From contig NW_020653333.1 in the NCBI RefSeq assembly GCF_003589595.1, positions 250,802-314,801 of the forward strand: a stretch of 64,000 bases of DNA, given 5' to 3'. The position numbers and the translations under genes are program-made. The DNA is from Hyposmocoma kahamanoa (lineage: Eukaryota; Arthropoda; Insecta; Lepidoptera; Cosmopterigidae). The notes under the pieces are model-generated. The model was given only the letters and a program-made list of their open reading frames with translations, was not told the DNA's origin and ran no database searches. This document shows, piece by piece, positions 11,016 through 20,929 of the stretch (positions within the stretch are counted from its first letter, which is position 1; every line of letters begins with the position of its first letter).

Positions 11016-11910
11016 GGGCTCATTCATTATCCTGCATCGCGTAATGCAGGATCATGAATGTAGTCGCAGCGTGCAAGCCATCCTGTAAACCTGCAAAGAG
11101 TCGTGCGAGATTCCATACTTAGGCTATATGCAGGATAGTGCGTGAGCAGTCTCCTACTTGCGCGGAGGACTGCTATGCAGGTATACCCTGTTTCAAATGA
11201 ATTGAGAGTAAAGGTAAACATTGAGTGCATTGACCCGACCATAGTCGGTTTAGTGATGGGCAATTGTAGAGTAATTTAGTAATCAATTATTGAATGAATC
11301 AGATCGATTAATTGAATCTGTTGGACTAACATCAAGTGAATTCCGCGCATTTGACCGTTGTAAATTGATTGAAGGTGATACATAAAAAAACGTTTCTTTA
11401 TTTACGATTATTGACATTTATTGTTTAAAAGTTAGAAGTTATCAGTTAAATACAGAAAATTATGAGAATACTTGATAGTTAACAAGTCGCTAAATCGTTT
11501 GTAAGCGGTACAGAAATAAGAGTTGGTCAAATGACTTCAAGACGTAAGTTTCTGGTGACTCTTGAGGCAATCACTTACTCAAACTATGATTCACTCAATT
11601 GAACTTTTTTCCGTACATCCCTATGCAACCATAGACATTCTAGACTATGGATTGTCAAATCAATCTCAGTTTTCGGCGAAGATTTTTCAATTATGATTTT
11701 GTAATGCATAACAAACGAATATTGTTGGAAAAAGTGGTGAGATATCTAGTGGAAACCTATAAAATACACATAAAAGTGTTACTTATTCCATATAGTGAGT
11801 GATTTCTTCAGAATTTTAACCCAACTGGTTTGTTTACGTTTACTCTCAATTCTATTGAAATAGACTATAGTATCTCTTATTAGTTTGTGTATGCAGGTAA
11901 TGAATGGGCC
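11016..11910. mobile_element. Non-coding terminal-inverted-repeat element
   Basis: The left end 'GGGCTCATTCATTATCCTGC' and the right end (reverse complement 'GGCCCATTCATTACCTGC') are inverted repeats. A second inverted pair lies inside at 11199-11219 and 11831-11851 ('gagagtaaaggtaaac' and its near complement). No transposase frame is present and no clear target duplication was found. Confidence 0.6.
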
Positions 11911-12141
11911 GTTGTTATCTGAGGTCAAACTATGCTTTATAAAAACAAAACGAACAAAAAAAAGTAGAGTTGCATACTGTAGGATATTTTTAAAAAATCG
12001 CTCTTTTTTTAGACAAATAAATTGAAAGATTTCGTCATATATGTACTTTAAAGAAATAAATTCATTAATTAAGTCGAAGTTTTTTTAAGAAGTTTTTAAG
12101 CATTGCTAAATGCCTATGCCTAATAGGCCCACTGGCCCACC

Positions 12142-12185
12142 CAATTCACTATCGATTGGGGAGAAACCCAATCGATATTGAATTG
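12142..12185. other. 19-bp hairpin beside the Copia element
   Basis: Arms 12142-12160 and 12167-12185 are complementary with one mismatch, around a 6-base loop. It lies about 60 bp outside the LTR and is not part of the element. Confidence 0.65.
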
Positions 12186-12247
12186 AGTGGAGTGTTAGAA
12201 TGCGCAAGAGGAATATCAAGACTGTAGAAAGTGTAAGGATGTATTTT

Positions 12248-12452
12248 TTTTAAGTTTTTGTTATGTGAATAATAAAGGATATGCAAGTATAAATGAATAT
12301 TATTATTACATATTTAATAAGTAGAGCAAGTTTAAATGTAACAGTATACATATACATGAGTGACAAGAGTGAAAAAATAACAAGTCAGACTGTAGCCATA
12401 GGAACCTACAGCATAGACAATGAAGAGTGATAGAATATGCATTCTCTTCACA
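12248..12452 (-). repeat. Copia 3' LTR
   Basis: 205 bp, nearly identical to 16466-16666. In element sense it begins TGTGAAGAG and ends ACTTAAAA. This right boundary is set by both the target duplication and the start of the primer site, so the LTR does not end in the usual CA. Confidence 0.88.
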
Positions 12453-12458
12453 CCCTCT
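12453..12458 (-). other. Copia polypurine tract
   Basis: In element sense AGAGGG lies directly against the 3' LTR start, the expected place for plus-strand priming. It is short. Confidence 0.6.
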
Positions 12459-12481
12459 GAACTTTTAAGAATTTGGTAATT

Positions 12482-13509
12482 CTATTTAGAAATTCTTTTA
12501 AGTCCAATTTTTCCACTCAAATCTTCCAATCTTGGACCGTACAATGGCTTAGTGAGCATATCTGCCAATTGTGTTGTAGATGGAACTTGTTTCACTAGTA
12601 GTTCCCCATTGGTGACACACTCACGTACAAAGAGATGCTTGAGTTTAATGTGTTTAGTACGTTTGTGATACTCATATTTTGGATTATGAGATAGTTTCAC
12701 AGCCGATTCATTGTCCAAGTAGAGTACTGGTTTTTCTAAGGAGATTATATCCTTTAATAGGGCATTCAGCCACAATATTTCTTGTGCGGTTTCACTGGCA
12801 GCCATTATTTCTGCCTCTGCCGACGAGATTGAGACAGTCCCTTGTCTTTGGCTTCTCCAGCTTAAAGCGGCTCCGGAGTACATGCAAACGTATCCCGACG
12901 TCGATCGTCCAGTTGTTTGATCGCCAGCCAGGTCTGCATCACTGTAGCAAACTAAATGTGGAGGTGACTTCGCAGGAAACGTAAGACCATTGTTTAGTGT
13001 CCCTTTTAGATACCTGAATATACGTTTAACCAGTACAACATCCTTTCTTTCAGGTGCTCCAAGGTTCCTAGACGCAACACCTACAGCGTATGAGATATCT
13101 GGTCTAGTGCCTACTGATAGGTATGCCAGTGCACCAATGGTTTGTCTATTAGGAAATTTCCATTTGCTTCCTCTTCCTCTCCCGTATAATTTTCTTTCGT
13201 TATAGGAGTTGGTGCTGCTTTGCAATTAGTCATGCCGTAATTTTGTAGCACTTTCTTTGTATAGGCTTTTTGAGAAATTGTGATAGTGTGATCGTCGCAC
13301 ACGTTAATTTCCATTCCTAGAAAATATGAGGCAGGTTTGGTAGTAATTTTAAATCTGGATTTCAGTTCATCTATGAACTCGTCTCCTCCTGCAGTTGAAT
13401 TATGCGCAACCAGCCCGTCATCGACATATAATCCAATCAAGACTTTGGACCGTCCTTTAATTCTAACGTATAGGCAGGGATCTGCTTCACTTTGTTGAAA
13501 GCCAACCAT
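12482..13509 (-). pseudogene. Copia pol: RT C-terminal half and RNase H (frame-broken)
   Basis: Two overlapping frames. 13509-13111 holds the RT catalytic 'LYVDDGLV' motif and 'YFLGMEI'. 13225-12482 holds 'GALAYLSVGTRPDI', 'CYSDADLAGD' and 'ISSAEAEIMA', the Copia RNase H signature, then the 'KHIKLKHLFVRE' and 'ADMLTKPL' tail. The switch between frames near 13111-13225 is a frameshift. A further one at about 13490-13510 separates this part from the upstream RT. Confidence 0.92.
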
Positions 13510-15343
13510 GTAAAAACTCGGCTATGCACGAATTCCAGCAGCGCGGCGCCCGTTTCAGTCCGTATAAGCTGCGTTTGAGTTTACAGACTCGTTTGGTTCC
13601 GTCGAGAAACCCTTCAGGCTGTTTCACATAGATTTCTTCTTTGACTGATCCATTAAGGAAGGCAGTTGCTACGTCAAATTGTCGCAACTTTAAATTTTCT
13701 TTAACCGCAATTGCTATTATTGCTCGAATTGTGCTAAGGCGGGCTACAGGACTAAATGTCTTGTCATAGTCCACGCCTTGTTGTTGGGAGTAGCCTTTAA
13801 CAACTACCCTTGCTTTAAATTTATCTATTGAACCGTCTGGATTCGTTTTCAATTTATAAATCCATTTGCAAGGTAAAGCTTTTCTTCCTTTAGGCAAATT
13901 CACTAAATCCCATGTCTGATTTTCGTGTAGTGAATTTATCTCACTTAACATAGCTTTGAGCCATTTATCTTTATAAGGAGATTCCATAGCTTGTTTATAA
14001 GTTTCTGGATCCTTCGGTAGGTTTTCGACTTCAGCGACAGCTTCCAGTACAAAGTCATCATACCGTTGTGGTCGCTGTATTGCTGATCTGTTTCTCAGAT
14101 TATATTGCCCCAGTTCATGTGGTGGAATTTCATGTTCAGATTCATGTTCGTTCGATTCGGGTTCAGAATCGTGATCAGGAACTTCGTAGAATTCTTGCTG
14201 TTCATCTTCCGTGTCATATTCTTGATCAATGACACCTATTTCTTGAGTGGAATCTGGATCAATTCGAATTGAATTTGTATCTTGTCGTTGATCTTGAGTA
14301 TCTTCAATGTTCAATTCAATTGTTGGTGTGGTCGAAACAGAGTGAGTAAGATTGTCAAAATTGTTGGTAGTATTTGAGTAAAAATTTGTCTGGACAATTC
14401 TTACATCTTTGGAAATAAATATCTTGCGTTTGGTAGGAACATATACCCTGTATGCTTTGCTTGTGTCAGAGTACCCAACAAATACTCCTGGAATCGCTTT
14501 AGGTGTAAATTTAGGACCTTTAGCACGACCTTTTATAAGCACAAATGCTTTAGTTCCAAAAGTCTGGAGATGATTGACGCACGGTTTTCTTAGTACCCAT
14601 TTTTCAAATGGCGTTCTGTTTTCTATAGCACTGTTTATGCTTCTATTGGATAAATAGTTCGCCGTATTTATGGCTTCCGCCCATAGAAACATAGGTGCTT
14701 TGGCGTCTATTAGCATTGCTCTAGCTTTCTCCAGCAGTGTACGATTTTTGCGTTCAGCAATTCCGTTCTGGTGTGGGGTATAAGGTGCGGATAAGCGTCT
14801 TACTATTCCATTTTCCTGAAGATAGGCTTGAAATTTGCCGTTGACATATTCTGTGCCGTTATCTGTTTGCAGGTGCTTGACTTTATTTCCAGTAAATGTT
14901 TCCATTTCTCGTTTGTATGTTTTGAAGTGATTTAGTACTTCAGGTTGGTTTTTCATAAAGTAGACACGTCCATATCTACTGTAATCGTCTATAAAGGTGA
15001 CGAAGTAGCGGTTCTTTCCATTAGAAGGTGTGATAGGACCACACACGTCACTGTGGACAATCTCCAAACGTTCAGTTGTTCTAGGAGTTGTTCTTTGTGG
15101 AGTTTCACAGTCGGACAGAGACTCTTTTTTGTCAAAGTGTAATCCAATCAAAGTCTCCTTGTTGAGAGCTAGACGCAGATCTTTGTCGTCCATATGTCCA
15201 AGCTTCCTGTGCCATTCCAGTAAGGAGTTTTTCTTCGCACTGTTTGAAATTGTTTCAAATGTAGCTGCGTAATTTTGTTCGATGGTTTGCGACTTGACAT
15301 AGTAGAGACCACTATTTTGACATTTTTCCGCAGTCATAACCAA
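13487..15343 (-). pseudogene. Copia pol: integrase and RT N-terminal half
   Basis: Reads a pre-integrase zinc region start ('WHRKLGHMD'), the integrase core ('HSDVCGPI', 'FIDDYSRY', 'QTDNGTEY', 'TPHQNGIAERKNRTLLEKA') and RT ('WIYKLKTNPDG', 'FDVATAFLNG', 'LYGLKRAPRCW'). The integrase acidic triad positions are present. The Cys-Cys half of the zinc region appears damaged: 'CETPQRT' stands where a second Cys is expected. The frame is lost just before the YVDD box. Confidence 0.92.
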
Positions 15344-15363
15344 ATCTCCTGTCTTGTTGCGTT

Positions 15364-16335
15364 TTATCTCTTTACCGCTTTATCTTTTTTAAAAGTTACA
15401 GAAGCTCCATGTTCTGTCATTTTTGGCAATGAGAGTAAATTTTTATTAAGTGAGGGTACGTACAGAGTGTTTTCGAGATTAATTACTCGATAATTGGTTT
15501 TCAGTGTTACTCTGCCTTCACCTTTAATTTCAGTAGAGTGCTGTTCTGAAGCAAAATTAAGTTTTCTTGAAACTGTACTAAAGTTTTTGAAGTACTCATG
15601 TTGAAACGTCATATGAGAGGTACAGCCGCTGTCAAGTATCCAGTCGTTCTGGTTGTTTTTGTTTGAAGTGAGGTAGCAATCTTCGGCATAGTAGGAACTT
15701 TTATTTTCTGAGCCTTTAGCCGTTTTATTTTTCTTCCAGCAGTTAGAGCAAATCTTGTGCGTCTTCTTCTGAAAGATTTTTCGTCCCGATTTCTTACAGA
15801 TTTTGCAAGATACGTAGAGTGCGTTTTCTTCTTCATGTGGTGGCGGGCTGACTTCGACGTCACGGTGTCGAGCGTCACTCTCTCCAATAATTTTTATTTT
15901 AAGTTCCTCAGGTTTCGGTAGAACGTCGTGTGACTCCATGGCTATACGAAAGTTTTCGTATTCAGAGGAAAGACTGTAGAGCATCAGGATAGTGAGTAGT
16001 TCCTCGTTAATATCTACATCCATTTCTGCTAACTTGTCTACTGTGTCCATAAACTTGTTCAGGTGCTCACGAACATTGCTGTCTTCAAGTTTAGTTAGTA
16101 TTAACCGTTTTAGAAGAGTAGCTTTTCTCGCAGGGCCTTTACTTGCATGTATTTCCTTTAATTTGTCCCATAGGGCTTTCGCAGAAGTGCATTTCTTGAT
16201 GTCCTTTAGCTGTGAAGGTGCAATCAGTAAAATAAGTTCTGACTTAGCCTCTCTGTCGCTGTCAAGTTCATCGTTGCTTGGAGTTGGAGGTAGTGTGTTA
16301 GTAACATACTTCCAAAGTTTGTTTTTTATTAGCAC
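15364..16335 (-). pseudogene. Copia gag and protease (frame-broken)
   Basis: The gag-like region includes 'LWDKLKEIHASKG' and 'ILMLYSLSSEYENF', followed by a partly preserved cysteine cluster ('CKICKKSG', 'CSNCWKK') and the protease 'WILDSGCTSHMT' active-site motif. The likely start ATG is at 16395-16397. That frame closes after about 22 codons, and the gag frame resumes near 16335, so a small deletion lies between. A one-base shift near 15375-15385 separates it from the integrase part. Confidence 0.88.
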
Positions 16336-16453
16336 GGCTTCATATCATCATAGTTATCCTTATCCAAAGGTTCGATGTGATATGTCGTTTTCGGCATCGT
16401 CTTATATTGCGCGACTTTTACACTTCACTTCAAAAAATATCGGATCCTTTTAC

Positions 16454-16465
16454 GCTCTGCTACCA
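16454..16465 (-). other. Copia primer-binding site for initiator tRNA-Met
   Basis: In element sense TGGTAGCAGAGC follows the 5' LTR with no spacer. It is complementary to the 3' end of animal initiator tRNA-Met including CCA, as known from recalled tRNA sequence. Confidence 0.8.
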
Positions 16466-16666
16466 TTTTAAGTTTTTGTTATGTGAATAATAAAGGATAT
16501 GCAAGTATAAATGAATATTATTATTATATATTTAATAAGTAGAGCAAGTTTAAATGTAACAGTATATACATGAGTGACAAGAGTGAAAAAATAACAAGTC
16601 AGACTGTAGCCATAGCAACCTACAGCATAGACAATGAAGAGTGATAGAATATGCATTCTCTTCACA
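16466..16666 (-). repeat. Copia 5' LTR
   Basis: 201 bp, directly repeated at 12248-12452; a 4-bp indel explains the length difference. It should carry the element promoter, but no motif was assigned. Confidence 0.88.
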
Positions 16667-16839
16667 ATTTTCACCGGCGAGGCGAGGCGATTTTTAAAAC
16701 TTGTATGGCAAAATATCGATTCTCTCCTAGCGCATCTTCGGTGGAAATGGTCGGGATTGACGAGGATGGGCGAGTGGTGGTGGTGTGAGGCGAGCTATTG
16801 AAATGTTCGGAGAAATGTTCCCAAATGGGAGTTTATGCG

Positions 16840-17010
16840 GAGGAGGTGAACAGTGTCGAAGTGTTGCGTGAGAGAATTATCTCAGCATTTTATACTGTGA
16901 GACAAAATGTGTTTGTGTTGAACAATTTAAACAAAATTTACTATGCCATGCTAGACTATGCATTGTGGAAAACTGTGGACATTTTGAACACTTACTCCGA
17001 ACCACGTAAG
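16840..17010 (+). pseudogene. Scrap of a DDE transposase C-terminus
   Basis: One frame reads 'VNSVEVLRERIISAF' and, after a shift, the next frame reads 'CHARLCIVENCGHFEHLL'. Together these resemble the end of some insect Tc/mariner-like transposases ('...GHFEHLL'). The frame change and small size mark it as a relic. The family call is from memory and weak. Confidence 0.4.
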
Positions 17011-17396
17011 TGTAAATTAACTGTAAATAACTAAAAAATCAATCATTGTAAATAACTTGATTTCACATTTTTAACTACGCCAAAATTCTCAATTCTTATT
17101 AAATGTTAACTACTTACTAAATCATAAACTTATCTTTATTAGTACTAAAACATTTCGATGATAGTTCAAGTAAAAAATAATTAACATAAGTTAAAACGGA
17201 TCATTTTGATTACAGCTTTTTCCATCATAACATAAATGAGTAGGTGAGTAACTTAGTTTTTGTTTACTAGAGAAAAGAGGTGCTTTTAGTAGGAAGGGAG
17301 ATGTGAAATCGTTGTTATTGTTGCTGTCTCACTCGACACTCGCTTGGTAGTACTCCCATAGCACTCGAAATCAAGCGTAAAGGGAATCGGTTTATT

Positions 17397-17705
17397 CCCA
17401 TTTCAACGGTTAACAACTACAAAAGTTAAACAACTTATGTTTTTAAACGCCAATGAACATAATGTTAATATAGTAATATTATGTCATAAATAAAAATATA
17501 ACTCGTTTGTTACAATAAAAAACTTACTTATCTTAAAACCTTTAGTGGTCTACTCTTGCGTTTCGCTATCAACACAACAACGTTGCAAGATTTTTTAAAC
17601 GATTTTGTTAGCTTCAAACTAAAAGCGTTTAAAAAAGCACACCTTTTTAAAAAAGCATAACGTTCAAACGTTTAAAAAAATAAGCAGTTTTTTCCATCTC
17701 TACTC
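17397..17705 (+). mobile_element. hAT-like element N1, 5'-truncated copy
   Basis: Matches 6707-7241 from 'cccatttcaacggttaac' to the 'catctct' terminus, without the nested MITE. It supplies the empty site for the 6976-7140 insertion. Confidence 0.75.
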
Positions 17706-17715
17706 ACAACGGGAT

Positions 17716-19421
17716 TGTGTTTTCGCGGATTTTCGCGTCATCAATAGCTTTGGTTATATGCTCTAAGTCAATAGCCCATGTAGTCTCAGTATATAGCGCA
17801 CTCGATGTGAGGGATCAAAAAGCTCACTTCCACTATGCATTCAGTGCACCATCATCTGGCGTGGGTGTTCCCGCCGCCATTTCTGATTCCACGCGTCTTT
17901 CAGCAACTCAACTCGGCAACTGGAATATACCTGATAGTAGTCCCCAGGTGGGCGAAAGTGTTTTGGGGGCCAGTCTTAAAGAACCGTGCACTGAGTCCTC
18001 CATTCACAATTTGGAACTTGGAATAAGTCGCAAGACGCAACAACGAGCCGACTTCCTCCGCTAGTTTCGGAGATGACCCTAGAAGTGTGGCCACATCACC
18101 ACACCAACCAACGGTCTTGTAGGTTGGTCTCAGGAACAGAAGGCATTTTTGCAAAAAAGTTGGCGCGAGACTTCAATGAGAACGTACAAACCAGCCTGGC
18201 AAAAATGGTGCGAGTAAGTCTGTGCCTCAAATCCTAGCGGAGCAGATTTAGCTAGGTTTCTTATAGATCTACATCAGACACAAGGTTTGGCCAATAGTAC
18301 CATATTAGTTTACAAATCTGCTATTTCTATATTTTGAGACCCATACTCTGAATCACGTTTAAGTTCACATTTATTAGTTAGACAAGCTTTAAGGGCCATA
18401 ACTTATAATCGAAATTCTTTTGTAAAGTTAAAGCTCCAATATGGGATACTGATGTACTAACTCATTGGTTACAAATAACATACCGGATACGCGTAGTTAA
18501 TTCGAATGTTGTACACGTGCTGCAATATTGTTCTGGACGCCGAGTACATGATCTGGCTTTACTAAATGTTGGGAACGAAGATTGTATATTTTCAGACGAA
18601 TCTGTGGATTTTTGGCCAACATTTGGTTCTAAAACTGATACAGCAAATAATAGACAATCTGGTTGGCGTATTTTCAAAATTTAGATTATCTAGCGCTAGA
18701 CCCTCTGTTTTGGATTAGAAAAGTCATTGAATTATCTCAACCGAGACGATCTATTTGTAAACTAGCTAACTTATTTTTAACAATTTGCGGCCAGCCTAAA
18801 GCAGCTTCGCGCACCAACATCGCTAATTGGGTCAAGAAAACTTTACATCAGGCTGGTTGTTGGTGTTCTAGCTCTCGTAGGATCGTTAACGTTCGGTGGA
18901 ATGTATTTGTTCAGGTTCTTGATCTGGATCGATGGGGGTTCTTGCTCTTCTCGGGATCAGGATCGTAAATGAAACACTTGTTCAAGTGCTTACTGGCAGC
19001 CAACTACTACCTTTATTGCTCAAAATGTTCCTACTTATGTACTAAATCAAGTCTCTTATCTAGTGGAGGTGTCGGCGATCAGGCGGTCGGCGCAGTGCGC
19101 AGGGCGCGGGGGGCGGCAACTCCGTACGACGCTGTGTGTGGGGTGAGGGGAACGGTGACGCGCTCTCGGTTGAAGCGCAGGGCGCTGTTTGTTCTTGTGC
19201 GTGTCTCGGTGTCCGTAACACTGGTATTAAAGCTAGTCCAGGTAGCCGCCGACCGGCCGTGGCATCTAAGGACTGAGTGCAAAACTTCGCTGGACGATAT
19301 TCTTGCGCGCGGCAATTGGCGATTAGAAAACACGTTCCTTAATTATTATTGTCGTGAAATTCGTGCTCCTCTACCATCTTCTAGCACCATGTCGCATCTA
19401 TTTGTACCGGTCACTAATTGA
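17716..19421 (+). pseudogene. DIRS-type retrotransposon: tyrosine recombinase region (broken)
   Basis: Successive frames read the 3' part of a DIRS element. '[14 protein letters not shown]' and '[12 protein letters not shown]' (17835-18026) lie just upstream of the recombinase. Then come 'KAPIWDTDVLTHWLQ', 'QYCSGRRVHDLALLN' with the first catalytic Arg, 'SDESVDFWP' and 'FGSKTD' (about 18430-18660), 'CGQPKAASRTNIANWVKK' (about 18790-18850), and 'DDILARGNWRLENTFLNYY' (ending near 19360), which holds the catalytic Tyr region. About 370 unrelated bp (18861-19226) split the last two blocks. Several stops and shifts make it inactive. The reverse transcriptase is missing, so it is 5'-truncated. Confidence 0.8.
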
Positions 19422-19910
19422 AATGTCACAATATTGTTCTAAAGTCTTTACTATTCTCTATACTATTGCTACGATACCTATTACCCGTTTACAATGTATA
19501 AAAATAATTGCTAATTGGATACAATGTTTTTGCATAAAATACAACATCTACTTATATTAATTGTTTATGGAGATTTAATTTAATTTTAATCATCGTTTTT
19601 GTTTACTTCCACCTAAGGATTTATACTACTTAGTTATATTTGACAATACATTTGTATTGTGCTACATCGATTTGAGTGATTTATGATTTTGTGAAGGTCA
19701 TGTTATGAGTTTGGTTCTTTTTGAATTGTAAAGTTACAAAAATAGATTTAGTTAGAACTTACTTAAATGTTTTGTTTAGTCTTATGGTCCGATGGAAAAA
19801 CAATACTTGGTAAAGCTGTGTACGCCTGCAATTGTTCTAGGCTAGGAAATGGTACTACCTGGAAATAAAATAAAAATCCCTCTGAATAAAATTCATTCAG
19901 TAGAATTTTT
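19422..19910. other. Non-coding interval
   Basis: AT-rich, no recognised feature. Confidence 0.5.
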
Positions 19911-20292
19911 AGAGATGAAACGGATAGTGAAAAGATCCGGATACCGATAATTCAGCGAGCACCTACGCCGGAGAGTCGGATATCCGGTCGCCGTATATCT
20001 AACCCACTGCCGTAAACAGTTTACAGCTCACATCGCCGTGATTGATTGATTAGTGAAAGATTGCACTTTCACATTGAAAAAAAACTTATACGTTTTATTA
20101 TTGTAACTACTAAATTTACAAATAGCGTTATCTAACTTTCAGTTACATGTAATAAGCAGATTGTCAACGATGCTGTAGTTGCTGTTTATCCTGTTACTGT
20201 CATCTTAAAAACATCAATTGAAACATCCGGTATCCGGCCGGATAGTAAAAATAGGCCGGATGTCGGATTTACCGGATATCCGTTTCATCTCT
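19911..20292. mobile_element. hAT-like MITE rich in ATCCGG motifs
   Basis: 382 bp with termini 'AGAGATGAAACGGAT' and the exact inverse 'ATCCGTTTCATCTCT'. Inside are many 'ATCCGG/CCGGAT' motifs near both ends. The termini resemble those of N1 (AGAGATG), suggesting a hAT-type transposase. Target duplication unclear. Confidence 0.7.
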
Positions 20293-20529
20293 AGAATAAA
20301 CCATTGGTGACCAAAATAATATCGATCATCCTACCTATTATACGCGTACTTAATAGTTGATATGTGATTGAACAATAGTTGACCAAGGTTATTAATCTAC
20401 CATGTATTAAGTGCGTAGAGAGAAATATTTGTGTATATCAATGTCAATGCCTACCTGTTCAACTTCCAAATGGGACTTTTCATAATAATAGGGGTTAAAG
20501 TATGCAATTGCCGATTTGTACTGAAAATC

Positions 20530-20929
20530 NNNNNNNNNNNNNNNNNNNNNNNNNNNNNNNNNNNNNNNNNNNNNNNNNNNNNNNNNNNNNNNNNNNNNNN
20601 NNNNNNNNNNNNNNNNNNNNNNNNNNNNNNNNNNNNNNNNNNNNNNNNNNNNNNNNNNNNNNNNNNNNNNNNNNNNNNNNNNNNNNNNNNNNNNNNNNNN
20701 NNNNNNNNNNNNNNNNNNNNNNNNNNNNNNNNNNNNNNNNNNNNNNNNNNNNNNNNNNNNNNNNNNNNNNNNNNNNNNNNNNNNNNNNNNNNNNNNNNNN
20801 NNNNNNNNNNNNNNNNNNNNNNNNNNNNNNNNNNNNNNNNNNNNNNNNNNNNNNNNNNNNNNNNNNNNNNNNNNNNNNNNNNNNNNNNNNNNNNNNNNNN
20901 NNNNNNNNNNNNNNNNNNNNNNNNNNNNN
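20530..20929. other. Assembly gap, 400 N
   Basis: It falls inside the PDE12 relic: 'GWLDYIY' is read on one side and 'YEKSHLEVEQ' on the other, which are adjacent in the family. The gap therefore probably hides an insertion rather than missing exon. Confidence 0.97.

Larger units (their letters stand above)
12248..16666 (-). mobile_element. Copia-type LTR retrotransposon, nearly complete but broken
   Basis: 4.4 kb element read on the minus strand: 5' LTR 16466-16666, primer site 16454-16465, gag-protease, integrase, reverse transcriptase, RNase H, polypurine tract, 3' LTR 12248-12452. The 5-bp sequence atttt flanks both ends (12243-12247 and 16667-16671). The order integrase before RT is diagnostic of Copia/Pseudoviridae. 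The two LTRs differ at only a few positions plus a 4-bp indel, so the insertion is fairly young, yet the coding region has at least four frame breaks. It is therefore immobile unless helped in trans. Confidence 0.95.

Noticed and set aside
12679..16471. Long plus-strand frames within the Copia element
   Set aside because: They are antisense shadows of the minus-strand gag-pol frames.
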